A DNA stretch of 64,000 bases from Acidimicrobiia bacterium (GTDB taxonomy: Bacteria > Actinomycetota > Acidimicrobiia > Acidimicrobiales > Bin134), in the NCBI GenBank assembly GCA_022826705.1, contig JAJDUJ010000015.1, forward strand, positions 1 to 64,000, written 5' to 3'. How positions within the stretch are numbered: position 1 is the stretch's first letter; each line of letters starts with the position of its first letter. Shown in pieces: positions 16,694-25,432 of the stretch. The notes under the pieces are model-generated. The model searched no databases and was not told the origin of the DNA. It worked only from the letters and a program-made list of their open reading frames with translations. The position numbers were made by a program, and so were the translations under genes.

Positions 16694-18664
16694 ATGAGCA
16701 CTCTTGTCGATCTCGTCTGGTTGATCCCCGCCTTCCCGCTGGCCGGGGTGCTGATTCTGATGGCGCTGGGCCGCCGCTTGGGCGAGCCCCGGGCCGGCTG
16801 GCTGGCCACCGCCATGATGGGCGGATCGTTCGTGGCCACCTTGCTGGTGTTCATCGGGCTCATTGGCCACGAGGGCGATGAGCGGGAGACGGTGGTCACC
16901 CTGTTCGAGTGGGTGCCCGCCGGGAAGCTGGCGGTGGACATCGGCTTTCTAGCCGACCCGCTGTCCATCACCATGGCCCTGTTCGTGACCGGGGTGGGGG
17001 CCCTCATCCACCTGTACTCCATCGGCTACATGCACGGCGACGAGGGCTTCTCCAAGTTCTTCATCTATCTCAACCTGTTCGCCTTCTCCATGCTCATGCT
17101 GGTGCTGGGCGACAACCTGCTGCTCACCTTCTTGGGCTGGGAGGGAGTGGGGGCCTGCTCCTACCTGCTGATCTCGTTCTGGTTCACCGACGAGGCCAAC
17201 GCCTCGGCCGGGAAGAAGGCATTCGTCACCAACCGGGTGGGCGACTGGGGCTTTCTGGTGGCCATGTTCCTGGCCTTCTTGACCTTCGGGTCGCTTCAGT
17301 ACGGGGAGATCTTCTTCGAGGTCGAATCGCATGGCGTGGCCGCCGGCACCGCGTCGGCCATCGTGGTGCTGCTGCTGGTGGGCGCGGCCGGCAAGTCGGC
17401 CCAGTTCCCGCTGCACATCTGGCTGCCCGACGCCATGGCCGGCCCCACCCCGGTATCGGCCCTCATTCACGCCGCCACCATGGTCACCGCCGGGGTGTAC
17501 CTGCTCACCCGCATGAGCCCGATCATCGCCGAAGCCCACGGCTGGGTGCCCGACCTCATCATGTGGGTGGGCCTGGGCACCGCGCTGATGGCCGCCACCA
17601 TCGCGGTGGCCCAAAACGACATCAAGAAGGTGCTGGCCTACTCCACCGTCAGCCAGCTCGGCTTCATGTTCGTGGCCGTGGGCTCGGGGGCCTACGTGGC
17701 CGCCATCTTCCACATGGTCACCCACGCCTTCTTCAAGGCGCTCTTGTTCCTGGGGGCCGGGTCGGTGATCCACGGCATGGACGGCGACCAGGACATCCGC
17801 CGCTACGGCGGGCTGGCCCGGCTGCTGCCCATCACCTCGATGACCTTTGTGGCCGGCTGGCTGGCCATTGCCGGGGTGCCGCCGTTCTCGGGTTTCTGGT
17901 CGAAAGACGAGATCCTGGCCTACGCCTACGGCGAGAACAAGGTGCTGTGGCTGCTGCTGTTGGCCACCGCCATCCTCACCGCCTTCTACATGACCCGGCT
18001 GGTGCTCATGACCTTCTTCGGCCCGCCCCGCTGGGTTGAGGCTGGGGCTCAGGTTGAAGCTGAGGCTGATGAGGAAGCTGAAAATGCGGCCGAATCCGCG
18101 GTCGAAACCGGTCCACCTCGCCGTCATCCCCACGAGTCCCCTTGGACCATGACCGTTCCGCTGGTGCTGCTGGCCGGGTTGGCCATGGTGGCCGGGGTGA
18201 TCAACCTGCCGTTCGCCTCCGATGTCCACTTCCTGGGCAACTGGCTCAAGCCGTCGCTGTTCGGCAACGAAGGCCATCTCCCCTTCGGCGGGGGCACCCA
18301 GTGGGTGCTGGCCATCGTGGCCATCGTGGGCAGCCTGGGCGGGGTGTCGGCCGGGGCCGCGGTGTACATCCGCCGCCGGATCGACCCAGCCCGCATTGAG
18401 CACCCCTTCTTGGCCCGGGCGTGGCGCATCGACGAGACCGTCACCGATTTCATGGGCGGCCCCGGCCGCCGGGCGTTCGAGCGCACCACCCAGTTCGATG
18501 AGCGGGTGGTGGACGGCGCAGTCAACGGTACCGGCACTCTGATCCGCCGGGCCGGTTCCCGGCTGAGGGTGTCGCAATCCGGCCTGGTGCGCAGCTACGC
18601 CCTGGGCATCGCCATCGGCGCGGTGGCGCTGCTGGCCTGGTTCATCTCGAGGGCGGGGTTCTGA
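16694..18664 (+). CDS. nuoL: NADH-quinone oxidoreductase subunit L (antiporter-like)
   Basis: 656 residues with many membrane helices. Motifs include LGWEGVGACSYLLISFWF, NRVGDWGFLVAMF, KSAQFPLHIWLPDAMAGP and LIHAATMVTAGVYLL. An acidic insertion (about residues 450-475, rich in Glu/Ala) sits in a cytoplasmic loop, and a long amphipathic C-terminal part follows, as expected for the lateral helix of NuoL. It acts as one of three proton-pumping subunits and overlaps nuoM by 1 bp. Confidence 0.98.
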   Translation: MSTLVDLVWLIPAFPLAGVLILMALGRRLGEPRAGWLATAMMGGSFVATLLVFIGLIGHEGDERETVVTLFEWVPAGKLAVDIGFLADPLSITMALFVTGVGALIHLYSIGYMHGDEGFSKFFIYLNLFAFSMLMLVLGDNLLLTFLGWEGVGACSYLLISFWFTDEANASAGKKAFVTNRVGDWGFLVAMFLAFLTFGSLQYGEIFFEVESHGVAAGTASAIVVLLLVGAAGKSAQFPLHIWLPDAMAGPTPVSALIHAATMVTAGVYLLTRMSPIIAEAHGWVPDLIMWVGLGTALMAATIAVAQNDIKKVLAYSTVSQLGFMFVAVGSGAYVAAIFHMVTHAFFKALLFLGAGSVIHGMDGDQDIRRYGGLARLLPITSMTFVAGWLAIAGVPPFSGFWSKDEILAYAYGENKVLWLLLLATAILTAFYMTRLVLMTFFGPPRWVEAGAQVEAEADEEAENAAESAVETGPPRRHPHESPWTMTVPLVLLAGLAMVAGVINLPFASDVHFLGNWLKPSLFGNEGHLPFGGGTQWVLAIVAIVGSLGGVSAGAAVYIRRRIDPARIEHPFLARAWRIDETVTDFMGGPGRRAFERTTQFDERVVDGAVNGTGTLIRRAGSRLRVSQSGLVRSYALGIAIGAVALLAWFISRAGF

Positions 18665-20250
18665 TGGGCGGCTCCACCGTTCTTCCGGTCATCATCTTCC
18701 TCCCCTTGGTGGGGGCGGCGGCAATCGCGCTCATCGCCCCTTCCCGCGCGACGGTGCTCAAGCCGGTGGCGGTGGCCACCTCCGCGGCCACCGGAGCGCT
18801 CACCCTTTGGCTCATGGGCGCCTTCGACAAGAACGATGGCGACTTCCAGTTCACCCAGCTCACCGAGTGGATCGGCTCAGCCGGAATCTCCTGGCACGTT
18901 GGGGTGGACGGCATCTCGCTGTTCCTGGTGGTGCTCACCGGTTTGCTGTTCCCCATTGCCATCGTGGCCTGCGACCCGCCCCACGACGCCAAGGCCTATT
19001 ACATCTGGATGCTGGTGCTGGAAACCGGCTGCCTCGGGGTGTTCCTGGCCCTGGATCTGGTGCTGTTCTTCCTGTTCTTCGAGGTCGTGCTGATTCCCAT
19101 GTACTTCCTCATCGGCAAATGGGGCCACGAAAACCGCAAGTACGCGGCCACCAAGTTCTTCCTGTTCACCATGCTGGGCTCGGCCCTCATGCTGGTGGGA
19201 ATGCTGACCCTGGCGCTTCTCACCGCTCGGGAAACCGGCGGGGCGGTCACGTTCAACCTCATCGAATTGGCCAACAGTGCTGGCGAGCTGCCCACCATCA
19301 CCGCCCGCTGGATCTTCCTGTCGTTTGTGCTGGCCTTCGCCGTGAAGGTACCGCTCTTCCCGGTGCATACCTGGCTGCCCGACGCCCACACCGAGGCCCC
19401 CACCGCCGGCTCGGTGATCCTGGCCGGGGTGCTGCTCAAGCTGGGCACCTACGGGCTGGTCCGCTTCGGCCTGTATCTGTTTCCCGAGGCGTCCCAGTAC
19501 TTCGCCCCGCTGCTGTTCACACTGGGGGTGATCGGCATTCTCTACGGCGCGGTGGTGGCCACCATGCAGCGCGACCTGAAACGCCTGGTGGCCTACTCCT
19601 CGGTGGCCCACCTCGGGTTCATCGTGTTGGGCATCTTCTCCATCAACACCGAGGGCATCGAGGGCGGGCTGCTCCAGATGGTGAACCACGGCCTGTCCAC
19701 CGGGGCGCTGTTCTTGCTGGTGGGGTTCATCTACGAGCGCCGCCACACCCGCCAGATCTCCGAGATGATCGGACTCCAGAAGGCCGCCCCAGTGCTGGCC
19801 GCGGTGTTCACCGTGGTGATGCTGTCGTCGGTGGGCCTGCCCGGCCTCAACGGCTTTGTGGGCGAGTTCTTGATCCTGGCCGGGGCGTTCGTGGCCCACC
19901 GCTGGTGGGCGGTGGTGGCCGCCGCCGGGGTCATCCTGGCCGCGCTGTATCTGCTGTGGGCCTACCAGCGGGTGTTCCACGGCACCCCCGACGATGCCAA
20001 CCGTTCGATGCCCGACCTCAACTGGCAGGAAAAGCTGGTCATGGTGCCGCTGGTGGGGCTCATCGTGTTCTTGGGGGTGTATCCCAAGCCGGTGATCGAG
20101 CGCATGGAGCCCTCCGTCAACGCGTTGATCGAACACATGGAGGAAGTCGAGGGAATCGAATCGCCCACCGTGGGTGATCGGCCCGAGGGCAGCTTTGAAG
20201 AACTCCGCAAGCTCAAGGCCGACTACGGCGACGAGGGGGAGGGCCACTGA
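18664..20250 (+). CDS. nuoM: NADH-quinone oxidoreductase subunit M (antiporter-like)
   Basis: 528 residues. The conserved Glu in FEVVLIPMYFLIGKWG and Lys in AVKVPLFPVHTWLPDAHTEA are the proton-path residues; GSVILAGVLLKLGTYG and KRLVAYSSVAHLGF are family signatures. About 14 helices. The C-terminal ~45 residues are charged. It overlaps nuoN by 1 bp. Confidence 0.98.
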   Translation: MGGSTVLPVIIFLPLVGAAAIALIAPSRATVLKPVAVATSAATGALTLWLMGAFDKNDGDFQFTQLTEWIGSAGISWHVGVDGISLFLVVLTGLLFPIAIVACDPPHDAKAYYIWMLVLETGCLGVFLALDLVLFFLFFEVVLIPMYFLIGKWGHENRKYAATKFFLFTMLGSALMLVGMLTLALLTARETGGAVTFNLIELANSAGELPTITARWIFLSFVLAFAVKVPLFPVHTWLPDAHTEAPTAGSVILAGVLLKLGTYGLVRFGLYLFPEASQYFAPLLFTLGVIGILYGAVVATMQRDLKRLVAYSSVAHLGFIVLGIFSINTEGIEGGLLQMVNHGLSTGALFLLVGFIYERRHTRQISEMIGLQKAAPVLAAVFTVVMLSSVGLPGLNGFVGEFLILAGAFVAHRWWAVVAAAGVILAALYLLWAYQRVFHGTPDDANRSMPDLNWQEKLVMVPLVGLIVFLGVYPKPVIERMEPSVNALIEHMEEVEGIESPTVGDRPEGSFEELRKLKADYGDEGEGH

Positions 20251-21839
20251 TGCTCCCCGTCCTCGCTGAAGCCAATTCGCTCCCCCAAGCGAACATCCCC
20301 GACATCCAGTGGCTGCCGCTCATCCCCCACATAGTGATGGCGGGGGCCGCGGTGGTGCTGTTGACCATCGTGTCGGTGGCCGGTCGCTGGCTGCCAGGGT
20401 GGTTCGCATCGGCCTGGACAGCGGCTGCCGGGCTCGCAGTGCTGGCCACCGCCATTCCGGTGTGGATACGGGTTGACCAGGAGGGAGAATCCTCGACTAT
20501 CGCCGGGTCGATCGGCGTGGACCAGTTCTCGGTGTTCATCATCGTGCTGCTGGCCTGCTCCGTGGTGCTGACCGCGCTGGTGGCCGACGGCTTCTTGCAC
20601 CGGGAGAGCCTCGACGGCCCCGCCTTCTACGTGTTGTTGATGCTGTCGGCCGCCGGTGGCATCACCATGGCCTCGGCCAACAACCTCATCGTGCTGTTCT
20701 TGGGCCTGGAGATTCTGTCGCTGGCGGTGTACGTGCTGGTGGCCATGCACCTGCGGAGGGCGGAGTCGCAGGAGGCGGGAATCAAATACTTCGTGCTGGG
20801 GGCGTTCGCCTCGGCATTCCTGCTCTACGGCATTGCTCTGGTTTACGGGGCGACTGGGTCTTTGAATTTGGCGGACATCCGGTTGCGACAAGGCGGATGG
20901 TTTGCCTATGCAGGATCGGAGTCGTCGTCGACAGATGCGGGGATGCAAGGCGTGCCTGAAGGCGTTGCCATGCTGTCTGCCGACAACGGCCTGTTGTTGG
21001 CCGGGATGGCCATGCTCCTGGTGGGGTTCGGCTTCAAGGTGGCCGCGGTGCCGTTCCATGCCTGGACCCCCGACGTGTACCAGGGGGCGCCGTCACCGGT
21101 GGTGTCGTACATGGCTGCCGGGGTGAAGGCCGCCGGATTCGCCGCTCTGCTCCGGGTGTTCTTTGGCGGGTTCTTGGGAGTGGCCGATGACTGGCAGCCG
21201 GTGATGTTTGGCTTGGCCATCGCCAGCTTGGCGGTGGGCTCGATGTTGGCCATTGTCCAGACCGACGTCAAGCGTATTCTGGCCTACTCCTCGATCAGCC
21301 ACGCCGGGTTCATTCTCGTTGGCGTGCAGGCCGCCACTGATGACGGCGTGGCCAGCGTGCTGTTCTACCTGGCCGCCTACGCCGCCATGGCCATCGGCAG
21401 TTTCGCAGTGATCACCGTGGTGAGCGGCCCGGGCGACGAGGGCACCGGCCTCGACAGCCTGCGGGGATTGGCCGCCCGTCGCCCGCTTCTGGCCGCCGCC
21501 TTCACGGTGCTGTTGCTCTCGCAGGCTGGCATCCCTTTCACCGTCGGGTTCTGGGCCAAGTTCGAGGTGATTACCGCCGCGGTGGACGCCCGCTCCTTCT
21601 GGCTGGCGGTGATCGCCATGCTGGCCGCGGTGGTGGCCGCCTTCTTGTACTTGCGCATCGTGGTAACCATGTTCCTGGAGTCCCCCGATGCTGATGCTCC
21701 CCGCCTCAGTATTCCCCGCGGCCCGGCGGTGGCTGTTGTCATCGTGGTGCTGTTCACCCTGGCCTTCGGCATCTACCCCGAGCCCCTCCTCAACCTCGCC
21801 GACGACGCCTGGCTAAATCTCCGCCTTCACGCCCACTAA
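20250..21839 (+). CDS. nuoN: NADH-quinone oxidoreductase subunit N (antiporter-like)
   Basis: 529 residues and about 14 helices. Family motifs are FLGLEILSLAVYVLVAMHLRR, the channel-Lys segment GFKVAAVPFHAWTPDVYQGAP and VKRILAYSSISHAGFILVG. It is the last gene of the nuo operon. A 66-bp gap with its own promoter-like elements follows before the lipoprotein gene, and no strong Rho-independent terminator is seen. Confidence 0.98.
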   Translation: MLPVLAEANSLPQANIPDIQWLPLIPHIVMAGAAVVLLTIVSVAGRWLPGWFASAWTAAAGLAVLATAIPVWIRVDQEGESSTIAGSIGVDQFSVFIIVLLACSVVLTALVADGFLHRESLDGPAFYVLLMLSAAGGITMASANNLIVLFLGLEILSLAVYVLVAMHLRRAESQEAGIKYFVLGAFASAFLLYGIALVYGATGSLNLADIRLRQGGWFAYAGSESSSTDAGMQGVPEGVAMLSADNGLLLAGMAMLLVGFGFKVAAVPFHAWTPDVYQGAPSPVVSYMAAGVKAAGFAALLRVFFGGFLGVADDWQPVMFGLAIASLAVGSMLAIVQTDVKRILAYSSISHAGFILVGVQAATDDGVASVLFYLAAYAAMAIGSFAVITVVSGPGDEGTGLDSLRGLAARRPLLAAAFTVLLLSQAGIPFTVGFWAKFEVITAAVDARSFWLAVIAMLAAVVAAFLYLRIVVTMFLESPDADAPRLSIPRGPAVAVVIVVLFTLAFGIYPEPLLNLADDAWLNLRLHAH

Positions 21840-21850
21840 CCTCTCCCGCG

Positions 21851-21878
21851 TTGGTGCTGAGAACCTCACTGGTAGCCT
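21851..21878 (+). promoter_or_regulatory. possible promoter of the Cache-like lipoprotein gene
   Basis: TTGGTG at 21851-21856 and TAGCCT at 21873-21878 are 16 bp apart, a plausible -35/-10 pair. The -10 fits the TANNNT pattern seen elsewhere in this window. GGAAAGGAAG (about 21893-21902) is the ribosome binding site of the ATG at 21906. Confidence 0.35.
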
Positions 21879-21905
21879 GAATCAGCCATTTTGGAAAGGA
21901 AGAAT

Positions 21906-22841
21906 ATGACCAAGCGCATGAGCGACAGCTACGGACGCGTGAGCCTCACTGTGCTGGCGCTGTTGCTGGTTTTCGGTCTGGTGGCCGCGGGGTGCGGCAA
22001 CGATGACGACGACGGAGCCACGGCTGGCCCGCCGCCCAAGACCGAGCGGGACGCGTACACCAAGTGGTATGTGCAGAAGGCCGTGGATCGATACCAGGAG
22101 ACCGGCCGGCAAGCCACCATCGACTACTACAACAACGAGGCCGGCGCCGACGACCAGTGGTACGTCTTCATCGCCGACGTCAACACGGGCATCACCTTGG
22201 CCCACGCCACCATTCCCTCGCGGGTAGGCCAAAATTCAAGCCAGCGAGTGGACATCACCGGTCACGCTTACGGTCCGCTGCTGTTTGCGGCGCCCGATTC
22301 AGGCCACTGGGTGGACTACGTGTTCTACAACCCCCAAACCGACACCGGCGGTACCAAGCACACCTGGGCCATCCGACAGGACGACCTGATCTTCGCTTCC
22401 GGCTGGTACGAGGACTCCCATCCCGTTCCTCCCCCCACCAAAGCCGAGCCCGGCTCTTACACCAGAGCCTTCGTCGAAGACGCCATTTGGTTTTATGAGT
22501 CCAACGGACGCAGCGCCCTGATCGAGCACTTGCATTCTCCCGACAGCACCGACCCCCCCAGCGTGGACGGTCAATGGTACGGGTTCGCCTTTGACCTCGA
22601 CGGCATGGTGCTGGCCCACCCCACGGTTCCCGACAATGTGGGCCAGACGCTCCACGAGATTCTCGGTGGCACCCCCGAGGGCCTGGCTGCCGCTGATGAG
22701 ATGGTGACGGCCACCGAGACCGGCAAGTGGGTTGATTACACCTATCTCAACCCCCAAAGCGGAGATTGGGAGACCAAGCACACTTGGATCGTCAAACGAG
22801 ACGACATCCACATCGCCTCCGGCTGGTACGAATCCGGCTAG
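21906..22841 (+). CDS. lipoprotein with two Cache-like sensor repeats
   Basis: 311 residues. The start at ATG 21906 follows a clear purine-rich ribosome binding site. A signal peptide ends in the lipobox LVAAGC, so the protein should be anchored outside the membrane. The mature part has two related halves (about 45-165 and 180-310). Each contains a helix with YxE-x2-GR, then DxxWYxFxxD, AHxxxPxxVGQ, a GKWVDYxxxNPQ-type strand and KHTWxxxxDDxxxASGWYE. This arrangement is that of Cache-type ligand-binding sensors, usually fused to kinases or chemoreceptors but here free-standing. The ligand is unknown. It follows nuoN but probably has its own promoter. Confidence 0.8.
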   Translation: MTKRMSDSYGRVSLTVLALLLVFGLVAAGCGNDDDDGATAGPPPKTERDAYTKWYVQKAVDRYQETGRQATIDYYNNEAGADDQWYVFIADVNTGITLAHATIPSRVGQNSSQRVDITGHAYGPLLFAAPDSGHWVDYVFYNPQTDTGGTKHTWAIRQDDLIFASGWYEDSHPVPPPTKAEPGSYTRAFVEDAIWFYESNGRSALIEHLHSPDSTDPPSVDGQWYGFAFDLDGMVLAHPTVPDNVGQTLHEILGGTPEGLAAADEMVTATETGKWVDYTYLNPQSGDWETKHTWIVKRDDIHIASGWYESG

Positions 22842-23053
22842 ACGCCCGTGTTGCCCTTGTCCTGTGCGTCAGCCGTCTCAGGAGAGTGCTTGCAAGCGTT
22901 TGTGCAAATCCGGGACGGGTGCTAGGGCGTTGCGTCTTCCGAAAGAAGTGAGCGCGCAGTCGTAATCGTCTCTGGCACGTCGAAGGTGTCGAACGATGTC
23001 AATGCCCCACAAACTCCACCGATGGTAATCAGCCCAAACCATCTACAATGCCC
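22842..23053 (+). other. intergenic stretch between the lipoprotein gene and R-M system 1
   Basis: No gene recognised. GCTTGCAAGC near 22889-22898 is a short palindrome without a T-run, so it is not a convincing terminator. Base composition becomes visibly more AT-rich toward 23 kb, marking the left side of the R-M system. Confidence 0.3.
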
Positions 23054-23263
23054 TCAGCTGCAACCACCAATAGAGCTTGTCCACCAATAGAGCTTGCCGT
23101 CCCTTTGCCTGTGAACTCCGAGCATCTTCAACATTTCGTCGCTACCCGCCCAACACACCCAGAATCGCGTCAAATTCTGGATATTTCGCCACCAATGGGG
23201 TGCTGCCACTCCCAAGATGGCTCCGAGAAGAGTGAAAAGTGCCGCACTGGGCCATTCGACCAT
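23054..23263 (-). CDS. small hydrophobic protein coupled to the methyltransferase gene
   Basis: 69 residues, function unknown. Its ATG overlaps the stop of the C5 methyltransferase gene (TAATG), which suggests coupled translation. A hydrophobic stretch (about residues 6-25, AALFTLLGAILGVAAPHWW) could be a membrane anchor or hydrophobic core; the rest is Trp-rich and polar. The last codons fall in a short tandem repeat. It could be a small partner of R-M system 1 or a chance ORF. The tight overlap and the lack of another gene on this strand argue for coding. Confidence 0.4.
   Translation of the reverse strand: MVEWPSAALFTLLGAILGVAAPHWWRNIQNLTRFWVCWAGSDEMLKMLGVHRQRDGKLYWWTSSIGGCS
23064..23096 (+). 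repeat. short tandem direct repeat, about two 17-bp units
   Basis: CCACCAATAGAGCTTG occurs at 23064-23079 and again at 23081-23096, separated by one T. It lies within the last codons of the small minus-strand ORF 23054-23263. It is probably a slippage duplication. Confidence 0.7.
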
Positions 23264-24444
23264 TACTGAACCCTGTGAGATAGCATATCAATCACGGATT
23301 CGGCAATCGCTTGCCCGAGGAGTGGCGGGACAGCATTTCCAATTTGCTTTGAAATTTGTGTTCTGGACCCCGCGAAATGAAAGTCGTCGTCAAAGGATTG
23401 GAGCCGAGCACCTTCTCGAAGTGTCAATGCTCGATCTTGGTACGGGTGTATGCACTTGTTGGATGCTGGATGTACGAAGTTGACCGTTAGCGTTACCGCT
23501 GGGCAATCAGGATCGAGACGCGAGTAGCTTGAAGAAAATCCTGAAGAGATCATGTGTTGTGGAATCGCCGTGATATTTGAACCCGCATGACGGATGATGT
23601 CCAACATGCGTTTGGTGTGCCCCGTTGCTACATGCCAATCGAGGCGAGTTGCATTCATTCGACGTGCTGCCTGGTAGTCATTCTGAGGTGGAAGGTCGTA
23701 GTCGGAGATGCACTCTCCTGCGGCTACGGGCGGTAAATCACCGATGGCTTCCATAACGGTGAGTGCTTCTGGAAGTTTTGATTCTTCACTTGTGAACAAC
23801 GAAGGTGCGTCTGAGATGAGCGGTGGTAATAGCAGACGCGAACGGTCTTTTGTCCCAATAGTTTTGAATTCACCGGCGTGAGTTGGCGAAGGGAATAGGA
23901 TGTCTATGCCAGATTGTGCACCGATCATCACGAGTCTCTCACGCTTTTGTGGAACGCCAAAATGTGCGGCATTCACGATACGCCAGTCCGACACATATCC
24001 CAGAGAGTCAAAACACTCCTGTATCTGCTCAATAGTGGAGCCCTTCTTATGCGTAGCTAAGCCGACCACGTTCTCCATCACAAAGACAGGAGGTCGAAAG
24101 TAGTTCACATAGCTAGCAAACTCTTCGAAGAGGGAATTGCGAGGATCGTCTTCGTATGTGGAACGAAACGGCCGAATGGATGAAAATCCTTGGCATGGGG
24201 GGCCGCCCACGATTACGGAGGGCCCTCCAGGTGAAAAACCCGTTCGGTCGGCGACGGTGGATAGTCGGATTTCGCGGATATCGGCTGCGAGCGCGACTGC
24301 TTGGGGATGGTTCATCTGGAAGGTTTCCACCGCTACCGGAAGGAGGTCGACTCCATAATCCACTCTGAAGGCACCGGAGTTCTCGAACCCCTTTGAGAAT
24401 CCCCCTGTTCCGCAGAACAGGTCCATTACCTCCAGCTTGGCCAC
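23263..24444 (-). CDS. DNA (cytosine-5) methyltransferase of R-M system 1
   Basis: 393 residues from GTG 24444, preceded on its strand by GGAGAGGAGG about 8 bases upstream; the frame is open further upstream but crosses the operator region. Motifs in order: DLFCGTGGFSKGF (I), VGGPPCQGFSSIRPF with the catalytic Cys (IV), VFVMENVVGL (VI), VPQKRERLVMIG (VIII), a target-recognition region, then QIGNAVPPLLGQAI (X). It should methylate cytosine at C5 to protect the host from the divergent endonuclease. Base composition is clearly lower in GC than in the flanking operons, consistent with transfer. Confidence 0.93.
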   Translation of the reverse strand: MAKLEVMDLFCGTGGFSKGFENSGAFRVDYGVDLLPVAVETFQMNHPQAVALAADIREIRLSTVADRTGFSPGGPSVIVGGPPCQGFSSIRPFRSTYEDDPRNSLFEEFASYVNYFRPPVFVMENVVGLATHKKGSTIEQIQECFDSLGYVSDWRIVNAAHFGVPQKRERLVMIGAQSGIDILFPSPTHAGEFKTIGTKDRSRLLLPPLISDAPSLFTSEESKLPEALTVMEAIGDLPPVAAGECISDYDLPPQNDYQAARRMNATRLDWHVATGHTKRMLDIIRHAGSNITAIPQHMISSGFSSSYSRLDPDCPAVTLTVNFVHPASNKCIHPYQDRALTLREGARLQSFDDDFHFAGSRTQISKQIGNAVPPLLGQAIAESVIDMLSHRVQ

Positions 24445-24471
24445 TTGAGGTTCCTCCTCTCCTAGGATTGC

Positions 24472-24493
24472 TTGGGAGACTATAGTCTCCCAA
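24472..24493. promoter_or_regulatory. perfect 22-bp palindrome, probable controller-protein operator of R-M system 1
   Basis: The half-site TTGGGAGACTA is followed directly by its exact reverse complement. The core GACTATAGTC closely resembles the GACT...AGTC boxes bound by R-M controller (C) proteins. It lies between the divergent methyltransferase (start 24444) and the XRE-endonuclease gene (start 24527). A second inverted pair, CGGCAT (24494-24499) and ATGCCG (24522-24527), flanks the endonuclease start. Binding by the endonuclease's own HTH domain is inferred. Confidence 0.7.
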
Positions 24494-24526
24494 CGGCATG
24501 TAGCGGGTTTCATACGATGATATGCC

Positions 24527-25432
24527 GTGGCAGTGACAACGAATGGCGATCCAGCCGAGGAAGCTGCAAAGGCTGTTGCCCGTTCGTTGGGCAGGCTCAT
24601 AGCCGAGCTTCGGCGTCAACGAGGGTGGTCACTCGAGGACCTCGCTGATGAGGCAGGTCGGCACCGTACCCATTTTGGGTTGGTCGAACGCGGTGAGCGG
24701 TATCTAAGTGTCGCTTCGGCCTATCGCGCCGCGGAGGCGCTCGGGGTCTCGCTCTCTGACTTGATTCATATGGCAGAGGCAGAGAGCCCTGTTGCCAGTC
24801 CTAGCGTCCACTTTGAGCCTAGGGCAGTTCCTCCCGGTGCGGCCCGTGGACTAGATGCTGTCCGAGAGTTTACTGGTCTGGGAGAGACATGGGTGCCAAA
24901 GGCCGTAGAAGCGACTTACCGAACTTTGGATCGAATCGACGAGCAGTTGATGAACACGGGGTCACTGCCTCTCGCTGAAGTGGTCGAACTAGCAAACCTC
25001 TCGGCGATCATCGGAAATCTGTTGCGGGCAGCCTTGGCAAGGGGCTCAAACGGTCGATTCGAGAGCAACGAGCCGCACACCTACCCCGACCTCATATCGC
25101 CGTCAGGTGACGCTGGAGGTCTTGAAATCAAGGTTGCTCTGGAGACAAACAAGCCGAAGGGCCACCTCCCAAAGCCCGGCCCACACCTCGCTTGTCGATA
25201 TGTCCTAGCTGACCGCGCAGGGAACTACACCAGGAAAGAGCGGGGCAACGTAGTTTGGGTCTGGGAGGTTCGGCTGGGGGAGTTGTCAGCAGAGGATTTC
25301 AGTCTTTCCAATACTCCCGGTGATTCAGGAAAGACGGCAGTCATCAAGACGGGCTCATTGGACCGGCTTGAGTGCGTTTACTATGACAGCCGGTTTCTCC
25401 CATACGCCAAGCCCCGTCCAGGCCACAACTAG
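24527..25432 (+). CDS. XRE helix-turn-helix / PD-(D/E)XK restriction endonuclease fusion (controller plus nuclease)
   Basis: 301 residues from GTG 24527. Residues about 18-78 form an XRE-type HTH (LIAELRRQRGWSLEDLADEAG, then HFGLVERGERYLSV, then ALGVSLSDLIHMAE), the same fold as R-M controller proteins. The C-terminal part contains D188-x11-E200-I-K202 (YPDL...LEIKV), a PD-(D/E)XK nuclease signature, followed by ETNKPKGHLPKPGPHLACRYVL, typical of type II restriction enzymes. It is divergent from a C5 methyltransferase with a C-box-like palindrome between. The inferred role is cleavage of unmethylated sites plus autoregulation by the fused HTH. The recognition site cannot be told from sequence. 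The stop overlaps the convergent ThDP gene stop (CTAG). Confidence 0.85.
   Translation: MAVTTNGDPAEEAAKAVARSLGRLIAELRRQRGWSLEDLADEAGRHRTHFGLVERGERYLSVASAYRAAEALGVSLSDLIHMAEAESPVASPSVHFEPRAVPPGAARGLDAVREFTGLGETWVPKAVEATYRTLDRIDEQLMNTGSLPLAEVVELANLSAIIGNLLRAALARGSNGRFESNEPHTYPDLISPSGDAGGLEIKVALETNKPKGHLPKPGPHLACRYVLADRAGNYTRKERGNVVWVWEVRLGELSAEDFSLSNTPGDSGKTAVIKTGSLDRLECVYYDSRFLPYAKPRPGHN

Noticed and set aside
16949-20247. Long minus-strand frames (542 and 456 codons) across nuoL and nuoM
   Set aside because: His/Gln/Gly-rich shadows of membrane-helix codons; no start context and no family features.
22880-22910. Rho-independent terminator after the Cache-like lipoprotein
   Set aside because: The GCTTGCAAGC palindrome has no loop of proper size and no following T-run.
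23064-23096. Possible CRISPR-like repeat
   Set aside because: Only two 16-bp copies separated by 1 base; no spacer, no further copies, no cas genes.
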